This document shows, one piece after another, positions 16,126-24,540 of a stretch of 64,000 nt of DNA (position 1 is the stretch's first letter; every line of letters begins with the position of its first letter). This DNA comes from Fusobacterium naviforme (GTDB lineage Bacteria; Bacillota; Clostridia; Lachnospirales; Lachnospiraceae): assembly GCA_003014445.1 (NCBI GenBank), contig PYGH01000013.1:1-64000 (forward strand), written 5' to 3'. The position numbers were made by a program, and so were the translations under genes. The notes beneath the pieces are model-generated. The model did not search any database. It worked only from the letters and a program-made list of their open reading frames with translations, and was not told the DNA's origin.

Positions 16126-17727
16126 ATGAAGAACCATACTCCTGACGCCTCCGGGAACGGTCTGAACCGAGCCAAGCCCTATCAGCTTGTCCTGTTCCCC
16201 CTGAACAACGGCGCAACCAACGTCTATTTTGTCCTGATTTTGTCCTACGTAGCCCAGTTTGGCTCCAGCATCCTCCATCTGGGCATCTTCGCCTCCCTCA
16301 TGGTCACCATCATGCGGGTGTGCGACGCCATCACCGACCCCATCATCGGCGCCATGATGGACCGCACCAGCACCAGAATCGGCAAATTCCGGCCCTTTAT
16401 GATCCTGGGCAGTGTGGTCATGGCCCTGAGTGTGGTGGCCCTCTACATCCTGCTGCCCTTTATCCCCGAGACCATGATGCCCCTGCGCTATGTGGCCTTC
16501 ACCGTGGTCTACTTCATCTGGGTCCTGGGCTACACCTTCCAGACCTCGGTGACCCGTGCGGGTCAGACCGTCCTCACCAACGACCCCAACCAGCGGCCCA
16601 TGTTTACCATCTTCAACACCGTGGGCTCCCTGCTGGGCATGGGCATCATGCAGTTCCTCATCCCCCTGGTCAAGGCCATGTATGACGTGAAGGACGCCGC
16701 CGGCAACGTCATCACCTCCGGCTACGCAAACCCCATGGTCTACCGCATCATCACCCCCATCGGCATCGGTATTTCCGTGCTGCTGACCATCCTGGCCATC
16801 ATCGGCATTGCCGAGAAGGACCGCCCCGAGTTCTACGGCCTGGGCGGCAAGCAGGAGACCGTCAAGCTCTCCGAGTACGCCCAGATCATCAAGGCCAACA
16901 AGCCCATGCAGCGCCTGATGGTGGCCGGCGCCGGCTGCAAGCTGGCCCTGGCCATCGCCACCAACACCACCGTGCTGCTGGCCCTGTATGGCATCGTCAT
17001 GGGCAACTACAACTCCCTGTACCTGCCCATGATGGTCCTGGGCTATGTGTGCGCCGTCCCCTTCTTCCTGCTGTCCATGCGCACCAGCCAGAAGAAGGGC
17101 CAGCAGGCCTCCCTCATCCGCTACGTCTCCGTGGCCCTCATCTGCTACGTGGGCGTGCTGGTGCTGCTGCTGGTCAGCAACTACGGCAATCCCAGCCTGA
17201 TGCTCTCCTTCCCCTTTGAGGGCGGCGGAGCCATCAACTTGTATACCATCCTGTTCATCCTCTTCTTCGGCGTGGGCTACGGCGCCTACTACGCCACCGC
17301 CGACATGCCCATCCCCATGGTGGCCGACTGCTCGGACTACGAGACCTACCGCTCCGGCAAGTACATCCCCGGCATTATGGGCACCATGTTCTCCCTGGTG
17401 GATAAGCTGGTGTCCTCTCTGGCCCAGACCCTGGTGGCCTTTATCTTCCTGGCCTGCGCCGGCCTGGCCGACCTACCCACCGACAGCACCCCCTACTCCA
17501 CCGGCATCAAGGTGGCCGTTATCATTATGTTCTGCGTCATTCCCATGCTGGCATGGACTGCCACCCTGCTGGCCATGAAGGGCTACACCCTCACCGGTGC
17601 CAAGATGAAGGAGATTCAGGCGGTCAACGCCGCCCGCAAGACCGCCATCGAGCAGGGCATGAGCCTGGAGGAGGCCATGGAGCGGTACCAGACCGTGGAT
17701 CAGGTGCCCGAACAGCTGCGAAACTGA
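16126..17727 (+). CDS. GPH-family sugar (glycoside/uronide):cation symporter
   Basis: 533 residues with 12 predicted helices. The GPH/MelB signature DPIIGAMMDRTSTRIGKFRPF is in the first third. Like GusB, MelB and XylP, it would import a glycoside with a cation. I chose ATG 16126 (AAGGAG 10 bases upstream) over ATG 16102. The C-terminal soluble tail has EAMERYQTVDQVPE. Being next to the GH2 enzyme suggests it imports a glucuronide or uronic-acid-containing oligosaccharide. It is followed by uxaC after 20 bases. Confidence 0.87.
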   Translation: MKNHTPDASGNGLNRAKPYQLVLFPLNNGATNVYFVLILSYVAQFGSSILHLGIFASLMVTIMRVCDAITDPIIGAMMDRTSTRIGKFRPFMILGSVVMALSVVALYILLPFIPETMMPLRYVAFTVVYFIWVLGYTFQTSVTRAGQTVLTNDPNQRPMFTIFNTVGSLLGMGIMQFLIPLVKAMYDVKDAAGNVITSGYANPMVYRIITPIGIGISVLLTILAIIGIAEKDRPEFYGLGGKQETVKLSEYAQIIKANKPMQRLMVAGAGCKLALAIATNTTVLLALYGIVMGNYNSLYLPMMVLGYVCAVPFFLLSMRTSQKKGQQASLIRYVSVALICYVGVLVLLLVSNYGNPSLMLSFPFEGGGAINLYTILFILFFGVGYGAYYATADMPIPMVADCSDYETYRSGKYIPGIMGTMFSLVDKLVSSLAQTLVAFIFLACAGLADLPTDSTPYSTGIKVAVIIMFCVIPMLAWTATLLAMKGYTLTGAKMKEIQAVNAARKTAIEQGMSLEEAMERYQTVDQVPEQLRN

Positions 17728-17747
17728 ACTGAAAGGGAGCGTAAACC

Positions 17748-19151
17748 TTGAATACCTTTATGACCGACGATTTTCTGCTGGACACGGAGACGGCCAAGGC
17801 CCTCTACCACACCTGCGCCGCTAAGATGCCCATTGCCGACTACCACTGCCACATCGACCCCAGGGACATCTGGGAGGATCGGCGCTTTGAGAACATCACC
17901 CAGATCTGGCTGGGGGGCGACCACTACAAGTGGCGGCTCATGCGCTCCAACGGCGTGGAGGAGAAGTACATCACCGGCGACGCCTCGGACTGGGAGAAGT
18001 TTGAGAAGTTCGCCCAGACCCTGCCCCGTGCTGTCGGCAACCCCATGTACCACTGGTGCCACCTGGAGCTGAAGAACTACTTCGGCTACACGGGCGCGCT
18101 CAACGGCGAGACCGCCCGGGAAGTGTGGGAGCTGTGCAACGACAAGCTGCAGAATGACCCGGCCATGAGCGCCCGGGGCCTGATTCTGGGCAGCAACGTG
18201 GCCATGGTGGGCACCACCGACGACCCCTGCAGCGACCTTATCTGGCATGAGAAGCTTGCGGCGGACAGCACCTTCCCCGTGCAGGTGTGCCCCAGCTTCC
18301 GGCCCGACCCGGCAGTGAACCTCCACAAGAGCGGCTTCGCCGCCTACCTGGAGCAGCTGGAACAGACCACCGGCCGCACCATCGCCACCGTGGACGACGT
18401 GCGTGCCGCCCTGAGCGACCGCATCGCCTTCTTTGACGCCCACGGCTGCCGCTCCGCCGACCACGGCCTGGATTGTGTGATGTGCCGTGAGGTGTCCGAC
18501 GAGACTGCCACCGCCGCCATGAACAAGGCCCGGGCAGGGGAGCCCCTCACCCGTGAGGAGGCCGAGGGCTACCAGACGGCCGTCATTCTCCACTGCGCCC
18601 GGGAGTACCGGAAGCGGAACTGGGTCATGCAGCTCCACTTCAGCTGCATGCGCAACCCAAACAGCCGCATGATGGCCCAGTTGGGTCCGGACACCGGCTT
18701 TGACTGCATCGCCGTCACCGACAGCTGCGCCGCCACCTACTGCCTGATGGACGCCCTGGAGCGGGAGGGCAACCTGCCCAAGACCGTGCTGTACAGCCTG
18801 AATCCGGCGGACAACGAGTGGATCGACACCCTGCTGGGCGCCTTCCAGGGCCCCGAGACGGCGGGCAAGATCCAGCACGGCAGCGCCTGGTGGTTCAACG
18901 ACAACAAGACCGGCATGACCGAGCAGCTGACCAGCCTGGCCAACCTGAGCGTGCTGGGCAACTTTATCGGCATGCTCACCGACAGCCGCAGCCTGCTCAG
19001 CTACGCCAGGCACGAGTACTTCCGCCGTGTGCTGTGCGCCCTGCTGGGCCGCTGGGTGGAGAACGGGGAGTACCCCCGGGACATGATCACCCTGGGCGGA
19101 CTGGTGCAGGACATCTGCTTCAACAACGCCAAGCGCTATTTCAACCTGTAA
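17748..19151 (+). CDS. uxaC: glucuronate/galacturonate isomerase (uronate isomerase)
   Basis: 467 residues, the usual family length. It interconverts D-glucuronate and D-fructuronate, or D-galacturonate and D-tagaturonate. The N-terminus MTDDFLLDTETAKALYH and the metal-binding YHCHIDPRDIW are characteristic. WWFNDNKTGM and the C-terminal ARHEYFRRVLC also fit. The best start is TTG 17748, with GAAAGGGAG 9 bases upstream; ATG 17760 is the next candidate and has no spaced ribosome site. It opens the central pathway block and is followed closely by uxuA. Confidence 0.95.
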   Translation: MNTFMTDDFLLDTETAKALYHTCAAKMPIADYHCHIDPRDIWEDRRFENITQIWLGGDHYKWRLMRSNGVEEKYITGDASDWEKFEKFAQTLPRAVGNPMYHWCHLELKNYFGYTGALNGETAREVWELCNDKLQNDPAMSARGLILGSNVAMVGTTDDPCSDLIWHEKLAADSTFPVQVCPSFRPDPAVNLHKSGFAAYLEQLEQTTGRTIATVDDVRAALSDRIAFFDAHGCRSADHGLDCVMCREVSDETATAAMNKARAGEPLTREEAEGYQTAVILHCAREYRKRNWVMQLHFSCMRNPNSRMMAQLGPDTGFDCIAVTDSCAATYCLMDALEREGNLPKTVLYSLNPADNEWIDTLLGAFQGPETAGKIQHGSAWWFNDNKTGMTEQLTSLANLSVLGNFIGMLTDSRSLLSYARHEYFRRVLCALLGRWVENGEYPRDMITLGGLVQDICFNNAKRYFNL

Positions 19152-19166
19152 CAGAAGGAGAAGAAT

Positions 19167-20213
19167 ATGAAGATTTCGTTTCGCTGGTACGGAGAGAGCG
19201 ACCCCATCTCTCTGGAGTATATCCGCCAGATTCCCGGTATGCGCAGCATCGTCACCGCTGTGTACGACGTCAAGCCCGGCGAGGTCTGGCCTGAGGAGAG
19301 CCTGGCGGGCCTGAAGAAGGACTGCGAGGACAACGGCCTGGTGTTCGACGTGGTGGAGTCCATCCCCGTCCACGAGGACATCAAGCTGGGCCGCGGCGAC
19401 GTGGACCACCTGCTGGAGGTCTACTGCGAGAACATCCGCCGCTGCGCCAGGTACGGCGTCAAGTGCGTGACCTACAACTTCATGCCCGTCTTTGACTGGA
19501 CCCGCACCCAGCTGGATAAGAAGGCACCCGACGGCTCCGCCAGCCTGGTGATGTACTGGGAGCAGATGAAGGGTCTGGACCCCCTGAAGGACGACATCCA
19601 CCTGCCCGGCTGGGACTCCAGCTACACCCAGGACGAGGTCCGAGAGCTCATCTCCGCCTACGGCGCCATCGGCGAGGAGGGCCTGTGGGCCAACCTGGAG
19701 CGGTTCCTGAAGGAGGTCATCCCCGTGGCCGAGGAGTGCGGCGTGAAGATGGCCATCCATCCCGACGACCCCCCGTACCCCATCTTCGGCCTGCCCCGCA
19801 TCATCACCTGCGAAGAGAACCTGGACCGCTTCCTCAAGCTGGTGGACTCTCCCGCCAACTGCCTGTGCCTGTGCACCGGCAGCCTGGGCTGCGCCAGGAG
19901 CAACGACGTGGTGGCCATGGTGCGCAAGTACTCCGCCATGGGCCGCATCGCCTTCATGCACATCCGCAACGTGAAAATCATGGAGGACGGCTCCTTTGAG
20001 GAGCGGGCCCACCTGTCCAGCTGCGGCAGCCTGGATATGTACCAGATTGTCAACGCCCTGGTGGAGACCGGCTTTGACGGCTATGTCCGTCCCGACCACG
20101 GCCGCATGATCTGGGGCGAGACCGGCAAGCCCGGCTACGGCCTGTACGACCGGGCCCTGGGCGCCGCTTACATCAACGGCCTGTTCGAGGCCTGCGAGAA
20201 GGCAAAGAAGTAA
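19167..20213 (+). CDS. uxuA: D-mannonate dehydratase
   Basis: 348 residues. Dehydrates D-mannonate to 2-keto-3-deoxygluconate using divalent metal. Family text is clear from the start ([24 protein letters not shown]) and includes [35 protein letters not shown] and the C-terminal [13 protein letters not shown], which supply His and Cys ligands. AGAAGGAG lies 7 bases before ATG and 15 bases separate it from uxaC, so coupling is tight. Its presence, and the absence of an altronate dehydratase, point to the glucuronate branch rather than the galacturonate branch. Confidence 0.95.
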   Translation: MKISFRWYGESDPISLEYIRQIPGMRSIVTAVYDVKPGEVWPEESLAGLKKDCEDNGLVFDVVESIPVHEDIKLGRGDVDHLLEVYCENIRRCARYGVKCVTYNFMPVFDWTRTQLDKKAPDGSASLVMYWEQMKGLDPLKDDIHLPGWDSSYTQDEVRELISAYGAIGEEGLWANLERFLKEVIPVAEECGVKMAIHPDDPPYPIFGLPRIITCEENLDRFLKLVDSPANCLCLCTGSLGCARSNDVVAMVRKYSAMGRIAFMHIRNVKIMEDGSFEERAHLSSCGSLDMYQIVNALVETGFDGYVRPDHGRMIWGETGKPGYGLYDRALGAAYINGLFEACEKAKK

Positions 20214-20242
20214 TCTGCTTTTCTGAAAGAAGGAGCTTTATT

Positions 20243-21088
20243 ATGATGAATCTGCCTCTGAATGTGGATTTTACCGGTAAGGTCGTCGTCGTGACCGGCG
20301 CCGGCGGCGTGCTGTGCGGCGAGATGGCCAAGGCCTTCGCCCAGGCGGGCGCCAAAGTGGCCGCTCTGGACCTGAACGAGGATGCCGTGAAGAAGCTGGC
20401 CGACGAGTGCAAGGCCGAGGGCTATGTCTGCGAGGGCTACAAGGCCAACGTGCTGGAGCCCGAGACTCTGGAGGCTGTCCACGCCCAGGTGCTCAAGGAC
20501 CTGGGTCCCTGCGACATCCTCATCAACGGTGCCGGCGGCAACAATCCCCGCGCCACCACCGACAACGAGTATCAGCACGAGGCCAAGGAGGGCCAGAAGA
20601 CCTTCTTTGACCTGGAGCCCAGCGGCGTGGACTTCGTCTTCAAGCTGAACTTCCAGGGCACCCTGCTGCCCACCCAGGTCTTTGCCAGGGACATGGTGGA
20701 CAAGCAGCACGGCTGCATCCTGAACATCTCCTCCATGAACGCCTACATCCCCCTGACCAAGATCCCCGCCTACTCCGGCGCCAAGGCCGCCATCTCCAAC
20801 TTCACCCAGTGGCTGGCCACCCACTTCGCCGGCAGCGGCATCCGCTGCAACGCCATCGCCCCCGGCTTCCTGGTGTCCAACCAGAACCGGAAGCTCCTCT
20901 TCAATGAGGACGGCACCCCCACTCCCCGTACCGCTAAGATCCTGGCCGGCACTCCCATGAACCGGTTCGTGGAGAGCGACGAGCTGCTGGGCGGCGTGTT
21001 CTTCCTGTGCGACGACAAGGCCGCCAGCGCCATCACCGGCGTGGTGTTGCCCATCGACGCCGGCTTCGCCGCCTACTCCGGAGTCTAA
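20243..21088 (+). CDS. uxuB: SDR-type D-mannonate oxidoreductase (fructuronate reductase)
   Basis: 281 residues, short-chain dehydrogenase fold. The nucleotide-binding TGAGGVLCG is near residue 18, NGAGGNNP in the middle, and the catalytic YSGAK has Y177 and K181. ATTDNEYQHE and FFDLEPSGVDFVF match the Bacillus-type mannonate oxidoreductase subfamily. It would reduce D-fructuronate to D-mannonate with NAD(P)H, the step between UxaC and UxuA. It differs from the long-chain E. coli UxuB. GAAGGAG lies upstream, and the gene is 29 bases after uxuA. The specific substrate rests on subfamily resemblance and operon context. Confidence 0.88.
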   Translation: MMNLPLNVDFTGKVVVVTGAGGVLCGEMAKAFAQAGAKVAALDLNEDAVKKLADECKAEGYVCEGYKANVLEPETLEAVHAQVLKDLGPCDILINGAGGNNPRATTDNEYQHEAKEGQKTFFDLEPSGVDFVFKLNFQGTLLPTQVFARDMVDKQHGCILNISSMNAYIPLTKIPAYSGAKAAISNFTQWLATHFAGSGIRCNAIAPGFLVSNQNRKLLFNEDGTPTPRTAKILAGTPMNRFVESDELLGGVFFLCDDKAASAITGVVLPIDAGFAAYSGV

Positions 21089-21094
21089 TAAGCC

Positions 21095-22306
21095 ATGGCG
21101 CTTCATGTTATGGACGAGGCAGCGCGGCACCTGGGCTGTAAAAAGCCCAGGTGCCGGAAGGGCTGCTCCATCGGAACCAATATCCCGGAGGTTATCCGCC
21201 TGCTGAAGGAAGGCAAGCTGGACGAGGCGGGCTGGATGCTCTTCGAGAACAATCCGCTGACCACCATCTGCTCCCTGGTGTGCAACCACGAGAGCCAGTG
21301 CGAAGGGCACTGCATCCGGGGAATCAAGGAAGCGCCGGTCCACTTCTCCATCATCGAGAACCACATCTCCACCACCTACGCCAACAAGATGGTGAAGGGT
21401 CCCGCGCCGTCCAACGGACGCCGGGCCGCCGTCATCGGCGCAGGCCCCGCCGGCCTGACCATCGCCATCATCCTGGCCCGGTACGGGTACCAGGTGACCA
21501 TCTTCGACGGCCGGGACAAGATTGGCGGCGTCATGCGGTACGGCATCCCGGACTTCCGCCTGCCCGACGCCGTGCTGGACGACATTGCCTACCGCCACCT
21601 GGAGCTCAAGGGCATCAAGTTCCGACCCAACACCTACATCGGCAACACCCTCACCATTGACGACCTGTTCCGGGACGGCTATGAGAGTGTGTTCGTGGGC
21701 GCGGGTCTGTGGCGGCCCAACCGGCTGAACATCAAGGGCGAGAGCCTGGGCCATGTGAGCTACGCCATCAACTACCTGGCCAACCCCGACGCCTTCCATC
21801 TGGGAGAACGTGTGGTGGTCATCGGCACCGGCAACTCCGCCATGGACTGCGCCCGTACCGCCATCCGCAAGGGCGCCCGGCACGTGGTGTGCGTGGCCCG
21901 GGGAGACACCATCGGAGCCAGCCAGTACGAGACCAGCTACGCCAGGCTGGAGGGCGTGGACTTCCTCATGAACAAGGCCACCCTGGAGATCCGGGACGAC
22001 GGCATGGTGCTGGCCGACAACCAGAAGCGGGAGGACGGCTCCACCGTCACCGTGGCGGGGACGGAGAAGCTCTACCCCTGCGACAGCGTCATCATCGCCG
22101 TCAGCCAGGGGGCGGAGAGCAACCTGGTCCAGACCACTCGGGGCATCGACACCCCCAGAAAGGGCCTGCTGGCCGTAGACGAGGACGGCCGCACCAGCCG
22201 GCCCGGTGTGTTTGCCGCTGGCGACGCAGTCAACGGCGCACGCACCGTGGTGGAGGCGGTTGCCAACGGCAAGCGTGTTGCCGAGGCCATGCACGCCTAC
22301 ATGTAG
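21095..22306 (+). CDS. GltD-like NAD(P)/FAD oxidoreductase with N-terminal Cys-rich domain
   Basis: 403 residues, 6 bases after the fructuronate reductase. An N-terminal helical domain with cysteine clusters (CKKPRCRKGC, CSLVCNHESQCEGHC) is typical of the Fe-S domain of glutamate-synthase small subunits and NfnB/DPD relatives. Then come an FAD-binding GAGPAGL and a second dinucleotide site VVIGTGNSAMD, and near the end GVFAAGDAVNGARTVVEAV. No glutamate-synthase large subunit is nearby, so it more likely passes electrons between NAD(P)H and an unknown partner. The frame ends with TAG (22304-22306), yet the same frame stays open and protein-like for 28 more codons (SLPMPEPDRYADVPV...) to TAA at 22391-22393. 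The TAG may be a nonsense mutation. Confidence 0.85.
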   Translation: MALHVMDEAARHLGCKKPRCRKGCSIGTNIPEVIRLLKEGKLDEAGWMLFENNPLTTICSLVCNHESQCEGHCIRGIKEAPVHFSIIENHISTTYANKMVKGPAPSNGRRAAVIGAGPAGLTIAIILARYGYQVTIFDGRDKIGGVMRYGIPDFRLPDAVLDDIAYRHLELKGIKFRPNTYIGNTLTIDDLFRDGYESVFVGAGLWRPNRLNIKGESLGHVSYAINYLANPDAFHLGERVVVIGTGNSAMDCARTAIRKGARHVVCVARGDTIGASQYETSYARLEGVDFLMNKATLEIRDDGMVLADNQKREDGSTVTVAGTEKLYPCDSVIIAVSQGAESNLVQTTRGIDTPRKGLLAVDEDGRTSRPGVFAAGDAVNGARTVVEAVANGKRVAEAMHAYM

Positions 22307-22430
22307 AGCCTGCCCATGCCCGAGCCCGACCGGTACGCGGACGTGCCCGTGGCCCAGGACGCCCAGGTGCTCCACAACCCCGCCGAGACATAAACAATCT
22401 TTTCTGCTGCTGAAAAGGAGCGTTATCAAG

Positions 22431-23078
22431 ATGAATGCCATGAATGAAGCCATTTCCAACATCGGCGTTGTGCCGGTGATTAAGCTCAACCACCCTGAGC
22501 GGGACGCCGTGGCCCTGGCCAACGCCCTGTGCGAGGGCGGCGTGCCCGTGGCCGAGGTGACCTACCGTGCCGCCGGCGCCGCCACTGCCATCAAGCTGAT
22601 GAGCGAGGCCAAGCCCGACATGCTGGTGGGCGCGGGCACCGTGCTCACCACCGGGCAGGTGGACGAGGCCGTGGCAGCCGGGGCCAAGTTTATCGTCACC
22701 CCCGGCCTGGACGTGGAGATTGTGAAGTACTGCCAGTCCAAGGGCGTGCCCGTCTACCCCGGCTGCACCACCGCCACCGATTACCACACCGCCTACAAGC
22801 TGGGTCTGGAGGTCCTCAAGTTCTTCCCCGCCGAGCAGTCCGGCGGCCTGGCCAAGATTAAGGTCCTCAGCGCCCCCTTCCCCATGTTCAAGGTCATGCC
22901 CACCGGCGGCATCTCCATCAAGAACCTGAAGGACTACCTGTCCTGCCCCGTCATCTGCGCCTGCGGCGGCTCCTACATGGTCACCGCCGACCTTATCGAC
23001 AACCAGAAGTGGGACGAGATTACGGCGCTGTGCAGGGAGTCCGTGGCCATCGTGAAGCAGGAACGCGGCAATGGCTGA
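22431..23078 (+). CDS. eda: KHG/KDPG aldolase
   Basis: 215 residues, standard length. Cleaves 2-keto-3-deoxy-6-phosphogluconate to pyruvate and glyceraldehyde-3-phosphate. The Schiff-base lysine is K130 in EVLKFFPAE. GAGTVLT, FIVTPGLD, YPGCTT and MPTGGI are the phosphate-binding and barrel motifs. ATG 22431 has AAAAGGAGC 10 bases upstream. The last 8 bases overlap the next gene, implying translational coupling with the VOC protein. Confidence 0.95.
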   Translation: MNAMNEAISNIGVVPVIKLNHPERDAVALANALCEGGVPVAEVTYRAAGAATAIKLMSEAKPDMLVGAGTVLTTGQVDEAVAAGAKFIVTPGLDVEIVKYCQSKGVPVYPGCTTATDYHTAYKLGLEVLKFFPAEQSGGLAKIKVLSAPFPMFKVMPTGGISIKNLKDYLSCPVICACGGSYMVTADLIDNQKWDEITALCRESVAIVKQERGNG

Positions 23079-23418
23079 GTACACGCTGGCCCATGTGGGC
23101 ATCAACGGCGCCAACCCGGAGGAGGCCCGGAAGGCGGCGGAGCTGTTCTGCACGCTCTTCGGCTTCACTGCCAAGGAGGGCAACAACTCCATCTTTGCCG
23201 GCAGCGGCATTGAGGTCATGAAGGAGCCCTACAAGGGCACCCACGGCCACATCGCCATCGGCACGCCCAACGTGGCGGCGGCTCAGGCGGAGCTGGAGGC
23301 CAGGGGCTTCACCTTTGACCCTTCCACCGCCAAGTACCTCTCCGACGGCACCCTCAACGCCATCTATCTGACCGATGAAATCTGCGGCTTTGCTGTCCAC
23401 CTAGTGGGCAGGAAGTAA
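23071..23418 (+). CDS. VOC-superfamily (glyoxalase-like) protein
   Basis: 115 residues with the beta-alpha-beta-beta-beta pattern of a single vicinal-oxygen-chelate module (LAHVGINGANPEEARKAAELF, GTHGHIAIGTPNV, LTDEICGFAVHLV). It overlaps eda by 8 bases, and its position between the aldolase and the kinase suggests a role linked to the keto-deoxy-gluconate step. Possible roles are as a partner of the aldolase or as an isomerase or lyase on an uronate intermediate; none is established here. Conserved metal-ligand residues are few, so it may be non-catalytic. Confidence 0.75.
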   Translation: MAEYTLAHVGINGANPEEARKAAELFCTLFGFTAKEGNNSIFAGSGIEVMKEPYKGTHGHIAIGTPNVAAAQAELEARGFTFDPSTAKYLSDGTLNAIYLTDEICGFAVHLVGRK

Positions 23419-23445
23419 GGCGGCATACAGGAGGAAACCGAGAAT

Positions 23446-24471
23446 ATGAAAGTTGTTACCTTCGGCGAGCTGATGGTCCGGCTCCAGCCCTACAACTACG
23501 AGCGCTTTGTCCAGGTCGACCACCTGGAGTTCAGCTTCGGCGGCGGCGAGGCCAACGTGGCTGTGTCCCTGGCCAACTACGGCGCTGACGCCGTGTTCGT
23601 CACCAAGCTGCCCGCCCACGCCATCGGCCAGGCGGCGGTCAACTCCCTGCGCCGCTACGGCGTGGACACCAGCAAGATTGTCCGCGGCGGCAACCGCGTG
23701 GGCATCTACTACAACGAGAAGGGCGCCTCCCAGCGGGGCAGCGTGTGCATCTACGACCGGGCTCACTCCGCCATCCAGGAGTCCCAGCCCTCCGACTTCG
23801 ACTGGGACAGCATCTTTGAGGGCGTGGACTGGTTCCACTTCACCGGTATCACCCCCGCTCTGGGCCCCAACCTGGTGGAGGCCTGCGAGGAGGCCTGCAA
23901 GGCCGCCAAGGCCCGCGGCGTGAAGATCTCCTGCGACCTGAACTACCGCGGCAAGCTGTGGACCCGTGAGCAGGCCCGTGAGGCCATGACTCGTCTGTGC
24001 CAGTACGTGGACGTGTGCATCTCCAACGAGGAGGACGCCAAGGACGTGTTCGGCATCGAGGCCGAGGCCACCGACATCTACGCCGGTGAGCTCAATCACG
24101 AGGGCTACAAGTCCGTGGCCAAACAGCTGGCCGACAAGTTCGGCTTCGAGAAGGTGGCCATCACCCTGCGTGAGTCTCACTCCGCCTTCGACAACGGCTG
24201 GAGCGCCATGCTCTACGATGTGGCCTCGGGCGAGTACTGCTTCTCCAAGAAGTACAACCTCCACATCATCGACCGCGTGGGCGGCGGCGACAGCTTCGGC
24301 GGCGGCCTCATCTACGCTCTGCTGTCCGGCAAGTCCACCCAGGAGGCTGTGGAGTTCGCCGTGGCGGCCTCCGCGCTCAAGCACTCCATCGAGGGCGACT
24401 ACAACATGGTCACCCTGCCCGAGGTGGAGAAACTGGCTGGCGGCGACGGCTCTGGCCGCATCCAGCGCTGA
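23446..24471 (+). CDS. kdgK: 2-keto-3-deoxygluconate kinase (PfkB family)
   Basis: 341 residues. N-terminal PfkB text FGELMVRLQP and FGGGEANVAVSLANYG, and the C-terminal signature DRVGGGDSFGGGL with catalytic D282. It phosphorylates KDG to KDPG, feeding the aldolase just upstream. AGGAGG lies upstream of ATG. A strong terminator follows at 24487. Confidence 0.92.
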   Translation: MKVVTFGELMVRLQPYNYERFVQVDHLEFSFGGGEANVAVSLANYGADAVFVTKLPAHAIGQAAVNSLRRYGVDTSKIVRGGNRVGIYYNEKGASQRGSVCIYDRAHSAIQESQPSDFDWDSIFEGVDWFHFTGITPALGPNLVEACEEACKAAKARGVKISCDLNYRGKLWTREQAREAMTRLCQYVDVCISNEEDAKDVFGIEAEATDIYAGELNHEGYKSVAKQLADKFGFEKVAITLRESHSAFDNGWSAMLYDVASGEYCFSKKYNLHIIDRVGGGDSFGGGLIYALLSGKSTQEAVEFAVAASALKHSIEGDYNMVTLPEVEKLAGGDGSGRIQR

Positions 24472-24486
24472 ATAGCACAAAAACAG

Positions 24487-24515
24487 GGCCGGCTGCACCA
24501 GCAGCCGGCCTTTTT
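24487..24515 (+). terminator. intrinsic terminator between the two kinase genes
   Basis: A perfect 10-bp stem GGCCGGCTGC/GCAGCCGGCC with loop ACCA is followed by TTTTT. Because a second kinase gene starts 26 bases later with no obvious promoter in between, it may act as a partial terminator that lowers expression of that gene. Confidence 0.9.
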
Positions 24516-24540
24516 ATATGACAGAGAGGAGATGCAGGCT

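Noticed and set aside
17700-20099. 799-codon minus-strand open frame opposite uxaC and uxuA
   Set aside because: Same shadow effect: the plus strand carries two clear enzymes with ribosome sites and conserved motifs.
20168-22522. 784-codon minus-strand open frame opposite the reductase and flavoprotein genes
   Set aside because: Shadow of GC-rich coding sequence; composition is unlike a protein and no known motif is present.
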